Assembly: GCF_016415625.1 (NCBI RefSeq)
Contig: NZ_WBXP01000009.1
Location: forward strand, 1-64,000
Length of the DNA: 64,000 nucleotides
Source: Shimwellia pseudoproteus
GTDB taxonomy: Bacteria > Pseudomonadota > Gammaproteobacteria > Enterobacterales > Enterobacteriaceae
Direction: 5' to 3'
The position numbers were made by a program, and so were the translations under genes. Of this stretch, positions 42,579 to 52,493 are shown piece after piece (position 1 is the stretch's first letter; each line of letters begins with the position of its first letter). The notes under the pieces were generated by a model. It had not been told where the DNA came from. It saw only the letters and a list, made by a program, of their open reading frames with translations, and ran no database searches.

Positions 42579-43520
42579 CTACTTAGCCTTCACCGGCTCC
42601 TGTAAATGCCAGGCAATCTGGCTGATAAATAACTGCTGTTCATGGCGGGCTTTGAGTGCCTCTTCATGGGTGCACTGCACGAAATGAATCGGCTCCCCGA
42701 GGCGCACCTGGGCGAGGTGGTATAAATCGGCCTCGATAACCACCGCGATACGGGGATACCCCCCGGTGGTCTGGGCATCGTTCAGCAACACAATCGGCTG
42801 GCCGTTATGGGGCACCTGCACCACGCCGGGTAACAGACCGTGGGAATAAAGCTCCCGCGGGTTTTCACGCACCAGCCCCGATCCCTGCAAACGGTAGCCC
42901 ATGCGGTTACTCTGGGGGCTAATATGCCAGGGCAGGCGCCAGAAGTTCTCCTGGGACACCCGGGTAAACTCGTGGTATTCCGGCCCCGGCAACGCCCGGA
43001 TACGGTTACCCCACAATAACTGCCTGACCCCACGGGACTCAATAAAGCGCTGGCCGCCGGCCTGCACCGGGACCTGGTCACCATCCTTCAGCAGGCGACC
43101 AAAGTACCCCCCAAAGTGTGCTTTCAGATCTGTACTGGCAGAGCCCATCACCCCGGGGACATCAATGCCGCCCGCCACGGCAAGGTAGCTGCGCATCCCG
43201 TGACGGGGCGCTTTTAACACCAGCTGCTGGCCACGCTTATAGGGCAGCCGCCAGCCGGTCCAGACGGCCCGGCCATCAATATGCGCATCACACCCGGCGC
43301 CGGTAAGGGCAAACCAGCCATCAGAGGCGAACTCAATCACCACCTGGCCGAGGGTTATCTCCAGCGCGGGGGCATTCTCATCATTGCCCACCAGTAAATT
43401 GGCAATTCGCAGGGCCGGTAAATCCAGCGCACCGCTGCGGCTGACCCCAATATCGCGAAACCCGTTGCGCCCGGCATCCTGTACCGAAGTGTGCACCCCG
43501 GCACGAATAATATTTAACAC
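42579..43520 (-). CDS. pxpC: 5-oxoprolinase subunit PxpC
   Basis: AHS2/KipA-like subunit of 313 residues (formerly YbgK). The family N-terminus [27 protein letters not shown] segment and [20 protein letters not shown] are clear. With PxpA and PxpB it forms the ATP-dependent 5-oxoprolinase that converts oxoproline to glutamate. Its ATG overlaps the pxpB end by seven bases. The third subunit, pxpA, which follows pxpC in E. coli, is missing: nei begins eight bases on. Confidence 0.94.
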   Translation of the reverse strand: MLNIIRAGVHTSVQDAGRNGFRDIGVSRSGALDLPALRIANLLVGNDENAPALEITLGQVVIEFASDGWFALTGAGCDAHIDGRAVWTGWRLPYKRGQQLVLKAPRHGMRSYLAVAGGIDVPGVMGSASTDLKAHFGGYFGRLLKDGDQVPVQAGGQRFIESRGVRQLLWGNRIRALPGPEYHEFTRVSQENFWRLPWHISPQSNRMGYRLQGSGLVRENPRELYSHGLLPGVVQVPHNGQPIVLLNDAQTTGGYPRIAVVIEADLYHLAQVRLGEPIHFVQCTHEEALKARHEQQLFISQIAWHLQEPVKAK

Positions 43521-44170
43521 ACGCCCTCCTTCTGGGGCACAAAACGCACCCTGTCTCCCGGTTGCAATAAACCCGCCGGGGTATTGTTAATATCAAATAA
43601 ACGCACGGAGGTGCGGCCAATCAGCTGCCAGCCACCGGGGGTATCCAGCGGATAAATACCGGTCTGGCTACCGCCAATACCGACACTGCCGGCGGGCACC
43701 ACCAGGCGCGGTTCTGCACGCCGCGGGGTTTCAAGGCGGTGTGACATCCCGCCGAGGTACGGGAACCCGGGCTGAAAACCGATAAAACAGACAAAATAAT
43801 CCCCGCTGGCGTGCAGCGCTACCACATCCCGGGGTAATAAGCCGGTATGCCGGGAGACAGTATCCAGATCCGGCCCGGCGGCACCGCCATAAATCACCGG
43901 GATCTCTACCAGTCGGGAGGGGATATCCAGGGCATCGCTCTCTTCCCACCAGCGCTGAATACGCTCTATGGCATCCAGGGCACGGCTTTGCGGGTCCGCC
44001 AGTACCACGGTGACGTTGTTCATCCCGGGGATCACATCAAGGATCCCCGGCACCTCTGCCAGGCGTGCCTTGAGCCCCCAAATTTTTTGCTGGCTGGATA
44101 ACGTAACCGGCGGTTCAAGCTCCAGGACAACCGCGCTCTCGCCTAATAAATAGCAGCGTGCTCGTTGCAA
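43514..44170 (-). CDS. pxpB: 5-oxoprolinase subunit PxpB
   Basis: AHS1/KipI-like subunit of 218 residues (formerly YbgJ). Conserved segments include [15 protein letters not shown] (about residue 88) and [14 protein letters not shown] (about 130). It works with PxpC, whose start it overlaps. It lies 19 bases after ybgI. Confidence 0.94.
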   Translation of the reverse strand: MQRARCYLLGESAVVLELEPPVTLSSQQKIWGLKARLAEVPGILDVIPGMNNVTVVLADPQSRALDAIERIQRWWEESDALDIPSRLVEIPVIYGGAAGPDLDTVSRHTGLLPRDVVALHASGDYFVCFIGFQPGFPYLGGMSHRLETPRRAEPRLVVPAGSVGIGGSQTGIYPLDTPGGWQLIGRTSVRLFDINNTPAGLLQPGDRVRFVPQKEGVC

Positions 44171-44189
44171 GACGTCTCTCCTTTAGGTG

Positions 44190-44933
44190 TCAGGCAGGAT
44201 TAGGAATATCAATAAAAGTCACATCCAGGTCAGTATGTTGGCTCAGCCACTCTCCCAGAGCGCGAACCCCGCCGCGTTCAGTGGCGTGATGCCCGGCGGC
44301 GAAAAAGTGGATCCCCTGCTCCCGGGCTGAATGGATAGTCTGTTCTGAGACTTCGCCAGTAATAAATGCATCCACGCCGTAGCGCGCCGCACTGTCGATA
44401 AATCCCTGACCGCCGCCGCTGCACCAGGCCACCCGGCGAATAGCTGCCGGGCCGGTATCACCGCACCACAACGGCTTGCGCCCGAGGCGGGTTTCTATCC
44501 ATGAGGCCAGCTCCGCGCCAGGTACCGCCATCGACAGCTCCCCCCAGGGCACCAGCGGCTCAATCTCGCCTTTTACCTCAATCCCCAGCAACTGGGCCAG
44601 TTGGGCGTTATTACCCAGTTGCGGGTGGGCATCGAGGGGTAAGTGCCAGCCATAAAGGTTAATGTCATTGGCCAGCAGCGCTTTCAGGCGGTTACGTTTC
44701 ATGCCGCGGATCAGCGGTGATTCGTTCTTCCAGAAATATCCATGATGCACAATGATAGCATCGGCATTACGGCTCACCGCTTCGTCAATCAGTGCCTGGC
44801 AGGCGGTGACGCCGGTAATGATGGTGGTGACGGACGCGCGGCCTTCCACCTGTAACCCATTCGGCGCGTAATCGCTAAACGCCGCGCTGTTCAGTTGGTC
44901 ATTGATCAGGGTTTCCAGTTCGGTGTTTTTCAT
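44190..44933 (-). CDS. ybgI: NIF3-family metal-binding protein YbgI
   Basis: 247-residue protein of the NIF3/DUF34 family, which forms toroidal hexamers with a di-metal site. Candidate metal ligands lie in IIVHHGYFW (about residue 63) and AAGHHATERGGVRAL (about 215). It is often labelled GTP cyclohydrolase 1 type 2 homologue, but that activity is not established. Its ATG overlaps the phr stop (ATGA). In E. coli dtpD separates these two genes; here it is absent. Confidence 0.93.
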   Translation of the reverse strand: MKNTELETLINDQLNSAAFSDYAPNGLQVEGRASVTTIITGVTACQALIDEAVSRNADAIIVHHGYFWKNESPLIRGMKRNRLKALLANDINLYGWHLPLDAHPQLGNNAQLAQLLGIEVKGEIEPLVPWGELSMAVPGAELASWIETRLGRKPLWCGDTGPAAIRRVAWCSGGGQGFIDSAARYGVDAFITGEVSEQTIHSAREQGIHFFAAGHHATERGGVRALGEWLSQHTDLDVTFIDIPNPA

Positions 44934-46366
44934 TGTGCCTCTCCCGTTGGCTGACGCGCGGCCTGGTATGCTTCCAGGGTAGCGGCGCGGGCCAGTTTAT
45001 GTTCAACAATCGGCGGAGGGTAATCCAGTGTCACCCCCTGTTGCTGTGCCCAGCGCCAGGGCTGGTGAACCTCACTCCCCGGCACATGGGCCAGCTCCGG
45101 TAGCCAGCGGCGAATAAACACCCCCTCAGGATCAAAACGCGCCCCCTGAGTGGTCGGATTAAAAATCCGAAAGTACGGTGCCGCATCGGTACCGGTCGAG
45201 GCGGACCACTGCCAGCCGCCATTATTCGCCGCCAGATCGCCATCGACTAACGTTGAGATAAAATAACGCTCTCCGGCCCGCCAGTCGATAAGTAAGTCTT
45301 TGACTAAAAAGCTTGCGCTGATCATCCGCAACCGGTTATGCATCCAGCCGGTGTGGTTTAACTGGCGCATGGCGGCATCCACAATCGGGTAACCGGTGTG
45401 GCCAGATTGCCATGCTTTCAGACGTGTCTGATCGCGGCTCCAGACAATGTTATCCGTCCAGGGAATAAACGGCCGGTGGCGGCACAAATCAGGCCAGGCC
45501 ACCAGCAAATGGCGGTAGAACTCCCGCCACAGCAATTCAGTGACCCACACCAGCCCCGGCCCGCCGCTCAGGGCATCCGGCTGGGCGAGCAATGCCTGAT
45601 GCAAACACTGGCGCGGCGACAGCGCCCCAATCGCCAGCCAGGGGGATAAACCACTGACACCATCAAGGGCCGGGTAGTCACGCGCCCCGGGATAATCCGC
45701 CAGCCGCTGCTGGCAGAATACCGTCAGCCGCTCGCGGGCCGCCGCTTCCCCTGGCGCAAATAGCTGGCCATCAACCGGTTGAGAGGGGGCGCTAAAAGGT
45801 AGCGGTGGCGCAACGGGCTGTGGCAGGTGGCCCTGGCGACCCCCGGGCGCGGCCACGGGATAAGGCACATCAACCCGTAAGCGCTGTAAACAGGCCCGGC
45901 TAAACGGGGTGAACACTTTATACATCCCGCCACTGCCAGTCGTGATACTGCCCGGGGCCAGCAACACGCTGTCGTCAAAGCCCTGGCAGACCACCTGCCC
46001 GGCCAGCAGGTGTTCTAGTTGCGCATCCCGGTCGCGTTCATTTACTTCATACTGGTAGTTGTAAAACAGCCGGTCAACGCGGTGCTGGCGGCAAAATGCC
46101 ACCAGCCGGTGGGTACCATCCCGGTAATCACTGGCGGTGATGCAGTGTAACGGGATCTGGCGCGCCGCCAGCGCCTGGTGTAACCCGCGCACATGCTGTT
46201 CAATCCACCAGTGCTGGCGGGGGGCCATATGGTGTTGCTGCCACTGCCGGGGGGTGACAATAAAAACCGCCATCACCCGGGCATCCGGGTCCCGGCAGGC
46301 CGCCGCCAGGGCAAGGTTATCTTCAATCCGTAAATCCAGCCGGAACCAGACCAAATGGGTGGCCAT
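44930..46366 (-). CDS. phr: Deoxyribodipyrimidine photolyase Phr
   Basis: Class I CPD photolyase that uses blue light, FAD and an antenna cofactor to split cyclobutane pyrimidine dimers. It is 478 residues (E. coli 472). The N-terminal antenna domain starts THLVWFRLDLRIEDN-like, and the FAD domain holds WRFFYRHLL-like WREFYRHLLVAWP, GHTGYPIVDAAMRQL, WMHNRLRMISASFLVKDLL and WQWSASTGTDAAPYFRIFNP (tryptophan chain). It lies 14 bases after ybgA. Confidence 0.96.
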   Translation of the reverse strand: MATHLVWFRLDLRIEDNLALAAACRDPDARVMAVFIVTPRQWQQHHMAPRQHWWIEQHVRGLHQALAARQIPLHCITASDYRDGTHRLVAFCRQHRVDRLFYNYQYEVNERDRDAQLEHLLAGQVVCQGFDDSVLLAPGSITTGSGGMYKVFTPFSRACLQRLRVDVPYPVAAPGGRQGHLPQPVAPPLPFSAPSQPVDGQLFAPGEAAARERLTVFCQQRLADYPGARDYPALDGVSGLSPWLAIGALSPRQCLHQALLAQPDALSGGPGLVWVTELLWREFYRHLLVAWPDLCRHRPFIPWTDNIVWSRDQTRLKAWQSGHTGYPIVDAAMRQLNHTGWMHNRLRMISASFLVKDLLIDWRAGERYFISTLVDGDLAANNGGWQWSASTGTDAAPYFRIFNPTTQGARFDPEGVFIRRWLPELAHVPGSEVHQPWRWAQQQGVTLDYPPPIVEHKLARAATLEAYQAARQPTGEAQ

Positions 46367-46380
46367 AATACTCCCTGAAG

Positions 46381-47340
46381 TTAATAGCCGTAACGCAGCC
46401 GCAGCGCGGCGGGGTATGGGTCAAAATAGCGCTGCTGCGCCAGATAATCGTTGGGGTATTCCGCCATGTAGTGGCGCAGTAATGCCAGGGGCGCCAGCAG
46501 TGGCTGGAGCCCCTGGCGGTAGTGATCAATCAGGGTCGCCAGCTCCTGGCGCTGGCGGCTGGTAAGCTGGGGGCGAAAATAGCCCTGAACGTGCATCAGC
46601 ACATTGGTATGGTTACGCCGGGTGGCATGATGGGCCAGCAGCGCCATCACCCGCAGCCGGTACTCAGCAAAAAAGAGGGCCATATCCGGCCACTGGTGCA
46701 TCTGCGCCACAAAACGCCCCAGCGCCCGGTAGTCAGGCTGGGAGTGTGCCAGCAATAACAGCTTGTAACGGCTGTGAAACGCCATCATGGCCCCCCGGCT
46801 GACGCGGCCTGCGGCATCCGGGACCTGGTTCAACTCATACAGTGCGCAGATTCGCTCAACAAAGTTTTCCCGAATCGCCGGGTCGGTTAACCGCCCGTCC
46901 TCTTCGATAGGCAGCCAGGGTAACGCCTGTTGCAGTTCGGCGGTAAAAATCCCGGTGCCGGCTTTGCGATTATTTTTCCCGTCGGGATCATAAATCCGTA
47001 CCCGCTCCAGCCCGCAACTGGGGGATTTGGCACACACAATATAGCCACACAGATGGTGGAGTTTACGGGTCTGCTGGCGGGCAAAATGCTGCATTTGCTG
47101 GGTGAGATCCCCGGGGCTGCGGTTACTGTATACCAGCCGTATCGCGCTATCTTGTTCAATCAACCGCAGCGCAGGACGCGGCACCGGCAGGCCAATCGCC
47201 ATCTCCGGGCACACCGGTTCAAAATGCACCCAGGGTGCTAAGGCGTCCCGGGCAAAAGAGAGGCTCTTATGGCCACCGTCAAAACGCACCGCCTGCCCCA
47301 GCAAACAGGCACTGATACCAACAGGAATCGGCCCGGACAT
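46381..47340 (-). CDS. ybgA: DUF523-DUF1722 fusion protein (YbgA-like)
   Basis: 319 residues in two parts. The N-terminal DUF523 domain (about 1-145) has cysteines in GISACLLG, EPVCPEMA and CAKSPSCGLERV; this family includes the iron-sulfur thiouracil desulfidase TudS. The C-terminal DUF1722 domain (about 175-310) corresponds to the whole 169-residue E. coli YbgA. The start at 47340 (MSGPIPVGISA) has GAGG at the right spacing; an ATG nine codons upstream is also in frame. It is the first gene of the phr operon, suggesting a role linked to damaged or modified pyrimidines. That link is inference. Confidence 0.88.
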   Translation of the reverse strand: MSGPIPVGISACLLGQAVRFDGGHKSLSFARDALAPWVHFEPVCPEMAIGLPVPRPALRLIEQDSAIRLVYSNRSPGDLTQQMQHFARQQTRKLHHLCGYIVCAKSPSCGLERVRIYDPDGKNNRKAGTGIFTAELQQALPWLPIEEDGRLTDPAIRENFVERICALYELNQVPDAAGRVSRGAMMAFHSRYKLLLLAHSQPDYRALGRFVAQMHQWPDMALFFAEYRLRVMALLAHHATRRNHTNVLMHVQGYFRPQLTSRQRQELATLIDHYRQGLQPLLAPLALLRHYMAEYPNDYLAQQRYFDPYPAALRLRYGY

Positions 47341-47408
47341 AACATACCTCACTGATATCGTCGTCATCCGTTAAGTGTAGTCAGCCTGAGGCGGGGATCG
47401 GTAGCCAT

Positions 47409-47457
47409 AAAAAAACTGCCGCGTGGTTGTTGGTATCCAACATTCAGGCAGGCAGTT
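47409..47457 (-). terminator. Probable terminator after ybfA
   Basis: AACTGCC and GGCAGTT pair on the minus strand around an inner TTGGATACCAA hairpin and are followed by seven T, 26 bases after the ybfA stop. Confidence 0.65.
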
Positions 47458-47482
47458 CAGAAACGCGGTGGGTGACGGCTGA

Positions 47483-47692
47483 TCAGTAGAAATCGCAGGT
47501 AACTTGTTCCGCCTGTTCCATCCATACCGGTTTATCCCCGGTTTTCGCCCATACCCGGTGCAGGTAGCTGTAAAAACGGGCGCGATCTTTCCAGAACAAC
47601 ATCACCGGCAGCGCCACAATCCCGAGGGTGAGCGCAACGGTGCGGCGTAAAAAGATATGCAATGCGGAATAGTGTTTATAGGTGGTCATCAT
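47483..47692 (-). CDS. ybfA: Small protein YbfA
   Basis: 69-residue protein whose C-terminal half ([16 protein letters not shown], then DKPVWM) is nearly identical to E. coli YbfA. One hydrophobic segment (about residues 17-34) suggests membrane attachment. Function unknown. As in E. coli it is divergent from kdpF. The first of two adjacent ATGs is used; GGGAGAAG precedes it. Confidence 0.9.
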   Translation of the reverse strand: MMTTYKHYSALHIFLRRTVALTLGIVALPVMLFWKDRARFYSYLHRVWAKTGDKPVWMEQAEQVTCDFY

Positions 47693-48054
47693 CTTCTCCC
47701 TCTTTTACCCGCATGATCCTGAAGGCGAGCAGCCTGGGTCGAATCTGACGGGTCGTACATAGCGGCAAATGGTGCCGTAAAAGTAACCGTATTATCTGGT
47801 CAAAATATTACCGCTTTTGTTGAAATTTTACTACTCATCCGACCACTAAAACGCACTTTTTTGCGCCATTTTTCCTCCTGACGGCCCCGTTACGGTAACT
47901 TTGTTACATCTTAGTTAAATTAATACTAATCAATAGTTAATTTATGGCCTTTCGTTTTTATACTTTTTTTATATTCCCCGCGGCTATTTTTGCAACTTCT
48001 TTGCACGCCAGTTGAGAGGATCGGTTATCCCAAAACTGTCACCTGAGGTGGACT
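47693..48054. promoter_or_regulatory. Divergent ybfA / kdpFABC regulatory region
   Basis: 362 bases with no further gene. The right half is AT-rich and contains the KdpE-type site at 47955-47975. The rest shows nothing I recognise. Confidence 0.55.
47955..47975 (+). promoter_or_regulatory. KdpE-type binding site of the kdp promoter
   Basis: TTTTTATACTTTTTTTATAT lies about 80-100 bases before kdpF and closely resembles the T-rich E. coli kdp sequence protected by phosphorylated KdpE. It is followed by a conserved-looking CCCCGCGGCTATTTTTGC stretch. Confidence 0.7.
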
Positions 48055-48144
48055 GTGAATACTGGCGTCATAATCGGCGTGATCCTGCTTTTTCTGCTGC
48101 TGGGCTACCTGCTGTATGCCCTGCTAAAGGCGGAGGATTTCTGA
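48055..48144 (+). CDS. kdpF: K+-transporting ATPase small subunit KdpF
   Basis: 29-residue single-helix peptide [20 protein letters not shown]..., matching E. coli KdpF (29 residues), which stabilises the KdpABC complex. It starts with GTG after CTGAGGTGG, and its TGA overlaps the kdpA ATG (TGATG). Confidence 0.95.
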   Translation: MNTGVIIGVILLFLLLGYLLYALLKAEDF

Positions 48145-49823
48145 TGATCACTTCAGCCTTACTGTTACTTTCCTGCTATCTGGCCGTGCTCATGGCCCTG
48201 GCAAAACCGCTGGGTAGCCTGCTGGCGCGCCAGATAGATGGCCTGCCGCTGCCGGTGTTGAGCACCCTCGAACGCCCGCTGCTGCGCATGGCCGGTATCC
48301 ACGGGGAAGAGATGACGTGGTACCAGTACCTGATGGCCATTCTGCTGTTTAACCTGCTGGGGCTGGTGCTATTGCTGGCTATCCTGCGCTGCCAGGGCAG
48401 CCTGCCCTTTAACCCGCAGCATTTCCCCGGCCTGCCCTGGGATCTGGCGCTGAACACCGCCGTTAGCTTTGTCACTAATACCAACTGGCAGGCCTATGCC
48501 GGGGAAAGCACCCTGAGCTACTTCAGCCAGATGGTGGGATTAACGGTGCAAAACTTTCTCTCCGCCGCCACCGGCATTGCCGTCGCCTACGCGCTGATCC
48601 GCGCCTTTACCCGCCAGTCCGCCACCACGCTGGGCAATGCCTGGGTCGACCTGTTGCGCATAACCCTGTGGATCCTGCTGCCGGTTTCACTGGTGATTGC
48701 GCTGTTTTTTATCCAGCAAGGCGCTATCCAGAATGTTCAGCATTACACCCCGGCCCTGAGCCTTGAAGGGGTAAAAATGCTGCTGCCCGGTGGGCCGGTG
48801 GCCTCCCAGGAGGCTATCAAAATGCTCGGGACTAACGGCGGCGGTTTCTTTAACGCCAACTCCGCCCATCCGTTTGAAAACCCCACCGCCCTGACCAACG
48901 CCATCCAGATGCTGGCGATCTTTTTACTCCCCGCCGCCCTGTGCTTCGCCTTTGGTGAGGTGAGTAATGACCGCCGCCAGGGCCGGGCGCTGCTGTGGTG
49001 TATGGCGATTATTTTTAGCGTCAGCGTATTACTGGTGATGTGGGCAGAGTGGCGCGGTAACCCGCACCTGCTGGCACTGGGTGCCGACAGCAGCGCCAAT
49101 ATGGAAGGCAAAGAAACCCGGTTTGGCATCCTCGCCAGTAGCCTGTTTGCCGTGGTGACTACGGCGGCCTCTTGCGGTGCAGTGAATGCGATGCACGACG
49201 CATTCACCGCCCTGGGCGGCATGATACCGCTATGGCTGATGCAAATTGGCGAAGTGGTGTTCGGCGGTGTCGGATCCGGGCTGTATGGCATGATGCTGTT
49301 TGTGATGCTGGCGGTATTTATTGCCGGCCTGATGATTGGCCGTACCCCGGAATATCTGGGTAAGAAAATTGATGTCCGGGAAATGAAAATGACCGCCCTG
49401 GCGATCCTGGTCACCCCGAGCCTGGTGTTGCTGGGCACCGCCCTGGCCATGATGACGGACGCCGGGCGCAGCGCCATGCTCAACCCCGGTTCCCACGGCT
49501 TTACCGAGGTGTTGTACGCGGTTTCATCGGCGGCCAACAACAACGGCAGTGCTTTTGCCGGGTTAACGGCCACCACCCCGTTCTGGAATCTGCTGCTGGC
49601 GCTGTGCATGTTGCTGGGCCGCTTTGCGGTTATCGCCCCGGTGATGGCGATTGCCGGTAGCCTGGTGGGGAAACGCGCCCAGCCAGCGTCTGCCGGAACA
49701 TTGCCCACCCACGGCCCGCTGTTTATCGGCCTGCTGATCGGCACCATTCTGCTGGTGGGCGCCCTGACATTTATCCCGGCCCTCGCCCTCGGCCCTGTGG
49801 CCGACTATCTGGTTCACCGCTAA
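48144..49823 (+). CDS. kdpA: K+-transporting ATPase subunit A KdpA
   Basis: Channel-like subunit of 559 residues (E. coli 557) with about ten helices and selectivity-filter segments such as [35 protein letters not shown] and [15 protein letters not shown]. It selects K+ for the high-affinity Kdp pump. The start at 48144 ([15 protein letters not shown]) is fixed by overlap with kdpF; the frame is open further upstream but that is not translated sense. Confidence 0.97.
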   Translation: MITSALLLLSCYLAVLMALAKPLGSLLARQIDGLPLPVLSTLERPLLRMAGIHGEEMTWYQYLMAILLFNLLGLVLLLAILRCQGSLPFNPQHFPGLPWDLALNTAVSFVTNTNWQAYAGESTLSYFSQMVGLTVQNFLSAATGIAVAYALIRAFTRQSATTLGNAWVDLLRITLWILLPVSLVIALFFIQQGAIQNVQHYTPALSLEGVKMLLPGGPVASQEAIKMLGTNGGGFFNANSAHPFENPTALTNAIQMLAIFLLPAALCFAFGEVSNDRRQGRALLWCMAIIFSVSVLLVMWAEWRGNPHLLALGADSSANMEGKETRFGILASSLFAVVTTAASCGAVNAMHDAFTALGGMIPLWLMQIGEVVFGGVGSGLYGMMLFVMLAVFIAGLMIGRTPEYLGKKIDVREMKMTALAILVTPSLVLLGTALAMMTDAGRSAMLNPGSHGFTEVLYAVSSAANNNGSAFAGLTATTPFWNLLLALCMLLGRFAVIAPVMAIAGSLVGKRAQPASAGTLPTHGPLFIGLLIGTILLVGALTFIPALALGPVADYLVHR

Positions 49824-49840
49824 CGATCCCCGAGGATGTT

Positions 49841-51889
49841 ATGAGTCGCAAATCCGTTAATTTATTTGCCCCGGCCCTGGTGAAACAGGCGCTGCTCAAC
49901 GCACTGAAAAAACTCAACCCTGCGGTGCAGTGGCGTAACCCGGTGATGTTTATTGTCTGGTGTGGCAGCCTGCTCACCACCCTGCTGGCCCTGGCCATGG
50001 CCCTGGGGCTGATGCCCGGCAGTGCCGGGTTCACCGGGGTTATCAGCCTGTGGCTGTGGTTTACCGTGCTGTTTGCTAACTACGCCGAAGCCCTGGCAGA
50101 AGGCCGCAGTAAGGCCCAGGCCAACAGCCTGAAAGGGGTACAGAAAACCAGCTGGGCCCGTAAACTGCGCGCCCCTCAGCATGATTCCCCCATGGACCAT
50201 GTTCCGGCGGCGGATTTGCGCAAGGGCGACGTGGTGCTGGTGGAAGCCGGGGATATTATCCCCTGTGATGGCGAGGTTATCGAGGGCGGCGCATCGGTGG
50301 ACGAGAGCGCCATTACCGGGGAGTCCGCCCCGGTTATCCGCGAGTCCGGCGGGGATTTTGCCTCAGTCACCGGCGGTACCCGTATCCTCTCTGACTGGCT
50401 GGTGATCCGCTGTAGCGCCGATCCCGGGGATACCTTTCTCGACCGGATGATAGCCATGGTGGAAGGGGCCAAACGCCGGAAGACCCCCAATGAAATAGCC
50501 CTGACCATCTTACTGATCGCCCTGACAATTGTCTTTCTGCTGGCCACCGCCACCCTGTGGCCATTTACTGCCTGGACCGGCCATCCGGTAAGCATCACCG
50601 TACTGGTGGCGCTGCTGGTGTGCCTGATCCCCACCACCATCGGCGGGCTGTTATCCGCCATCGGGGTTGCCGGGATGAGCCGGATGCTGGGGGCCAATGT
50701 GATTGCCACCAGCGGCCGCGCGGTGGAGGCCGCCGGGGACGTCGATGTCCTGCTGCTGGATAAAACCGGGACTATCACGCTGGGCAATCGCCAGGCATCG
50801 CGCTTTCTGCCCGCGCCGGGGGTGAGTGAGCAGGCGCTGGCGGATGCGGCGCAACTGGCATCGCTGGCCGATGAAACCCCGGAAGGGCGCAGTATTGTGG
50901 TGCTGGCAAAGCAGCAATTCGCCCTGCGTGAACGGGATGTTCAGCGCCTGAACGCCACCTTTGTGCCCTTCACCGTCAACACCCGGATGAGCGGGATTAA
51001 CCTCGGCAACCGGATGATCCGTAAAGGTTCTGTTGACGCTATCCGCCGCCATATTGAGGCCAACGGGGGGAATTTTCCCCCGGAGGTCGACACGGAGGTT
51101 AATGCCGTAGCCCGTAAAGGCGGCACCCCGCTGGTGGTGGCCGAGGGCAAACAGGTGCTGGGGACCATTGCCCTGAAAGATATCGTTAAAGGCGGTATCA
51201 AAGAGCGCTTTGTTCACCTGCGCCAGATGGGGATCAAAACCGTGATGATCACCGGGGATAACCGGCTTACCGCCGCCGCCATCGCCGCCGAAGCCGGGGT
51301 CGATGATTTCCTGTCCGAGGCCACCCCGGAAGCCAAGCTGGCTCTAATCCGCCAATACCAGTCCGAGGGCCGCCTGGTGGCGATGACCGGCGACGGTACT
51401 AACGATGCCCCCGCCCTCGCCCAGGCCGACGTGGCGCTGGCCATGAACTCCGGCACCCAGGCCGCCAAAGAGGCGGGCAATATGGTGGATCTCGACTCTA
51501 ACCCAACCAAGCTCATCGAAGTGGTGCATATTGGCAAACAAATGCTGATGACCCGCGGCTCGCTAACCACCTTCAGCATTGCCAATGATGTGGCGAAATA
51601 TTTTGCCATTATCCCGGCGGCGTTTGCGGCCACCTTCCCGCAACTTAACGCCCTGAACATTATGCACCTTCACTCACCGGCCTCGGCCATCCTCAGCGCG
51701 GTTATCTTTAATGCGCTGATCATTATTGCCCTGATCCCGCTGGCCCTCAAAGGCGTGAGCTATAAACCACTCAGCGCCGCGGCCATGTTGCGCCGCAACC
51801 TGTGGATCTACGGCCTGGGTGGGCTGATTGTCCCCTTCCCCGGCATCAAAATTATCGACCTGGTGCTCAGCGCTACCGGACTGGTTTAG
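49841..51889 (+). CDS. kdpB: K+-transporting P-type ATPase subunit B KdpB
   Basis: Catalytic P-type ATPase of 682 residues. The phosphorylated aspartate is in [12 protein letters not shown] (about residue 307), the dephosphorylation loop is AITGESAPV, and the hinge motif [19 protein letters not shown] is intact. It energises K+ uptake through KdpA. It lies 17 bases after kdpA. Confidence 0.98.
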   Translation: MSRKSVNLFAPALVKQALLNALKKLNPAVQWRNPVMFIVWCGSLLTTLLALAMALGLMPGSAGFTGVISLWLWFTVLFANYAEALAEGRSKAQANSLKGVQKTSWARKLRAPQHDSPMDHVPAADLRKGDVVLVEAGDIIPCDGEVIEGGASVDESAITGESAPVIRESGGDFASVTGGTRILSDWLVIRCSADPGDTFLDRMIAMVEGAKRRKTPNEIALTILLIALTIVFLLATATLWPFTAWTGHPVSITVLVALLVCLIPTTIGGLLSAIGVAGMSRMLGANVIATSGRAVEAAGDVDVLLLDKTGTITLGNRQASRFLPAPGVSEQALADAAQLASLADETPEGRSIVVLAKQQFALRERDVQRLNATFVPFTVNTRMSGINLGNRMIRKGSVDAIRRHIEANGGNFPPEVDTEVNAVARKGGTPLVVAEGKQVLGTIALKDIVKGGIKERFVHLRQMGIKTVMITGDNRLTAAAIAAEAGVDDFLSEATPEAKLALIRQYQSEGRLVAMTGDGTNDAPALAQADVALAMNSGTQAAKEAGNMVDLDSNPTKLIEVVHIGKQMLMTRGSLTTFSIANDVAKYFAIIPAAFAATFPQLNALNIMHLHSPASAILSAVIFNALIIIALIPLALKGVSYKPLSAAAMLRRNLWIYGLGGLIVPFPGIKIIDLVLSATGLV

Positions 51890-51901
51890 GAGTGTTATCA
51901 A

Positions 51902-52480
51902 ATGGCTATGTTACGTCCCGCTGTACTATTATTGCTGATACTGGCCCTGCTCACCGGCGGTGCTTACCCGCTGGTGACCTCGCTACTGGGCCAGTGGTGG
52001 TTCCCGGCCCAGGCGGCGGGTTCGCTGATCGATCAACAAGGGCAGGTGCGCGGCTCGCGGTTACTCGGCCAGGCCTTTACCCGGGCGGACTATTTTCATG
52101 GCCGCCCCCCGGTCAACGAAAAGACGCCTTATGATCCACTGGCCTCCGGGGGGAGTAACCTCGCAGGCAGCAACCCGCAGCTGGATCTGCGGGTTGCCGG
52201 GGAGATTGCCCGGCTGCGCCGGGAAAACCCACAGGCCACCCCCCGGGTGCCGGTAGAGCTGGTTACCACCTCTGCCAGCGGGCTGGATGCCGATATCTCG
52301 CCGCGGGCTGCCCGCTGGCAGGCGCCCCGGGTCGCCCAGGCCCGCGGGCTGCCACTGGCCACGGTCAATACCGTGATCAGCCGGCTAACCCGTACCCCAC
52401 TGCCGGCGTTTATCGGCCAGCCGGTGGTCAATGTGGTACAACTCAATATGGCGCTGGATGCCCTCCGGCACCCTGAATAA
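51902..52480 (+). CDS. kdpC: K+-transporting ATPase subunit C KdpC
   Basis: 192-residue subunit with one N-terminal membrane helix (about residues 8-28) and a periplasmic domain carrying the family stretch [15 protein letters not shown] and [16 protein letters not shown]. It stabilises KdpB-KdpA coupling. It lies 12 bases after kdpB and 13 before kdpD. Confidence 0.97.
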   Translation: MAMLRPAVLLLLILALLTGGAYPLVTSLLGQWWFPAQAAGSLIDQQGQVRGSRLLGQAFTRADYFHGRPPVNEKTPYDPLASGGSNLAGSNPQLDLRVAGEIARLRRENPQATPRVPVELVTTSASGLDADISPRAARWQAPRVAQARGLPLATVNTVISRLTRTPLPAFIGQPVVNVVQLNMALDALRHPE

Positions 52481-52493
52481 CAAGGGAAAGCAC

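Noticed and set aside
47409..47457. Inverted repeat considered as a REP or mobile-element end
   Set aside because: It fits a terminator with a T run after ybfA, and I see no second copy in the window.
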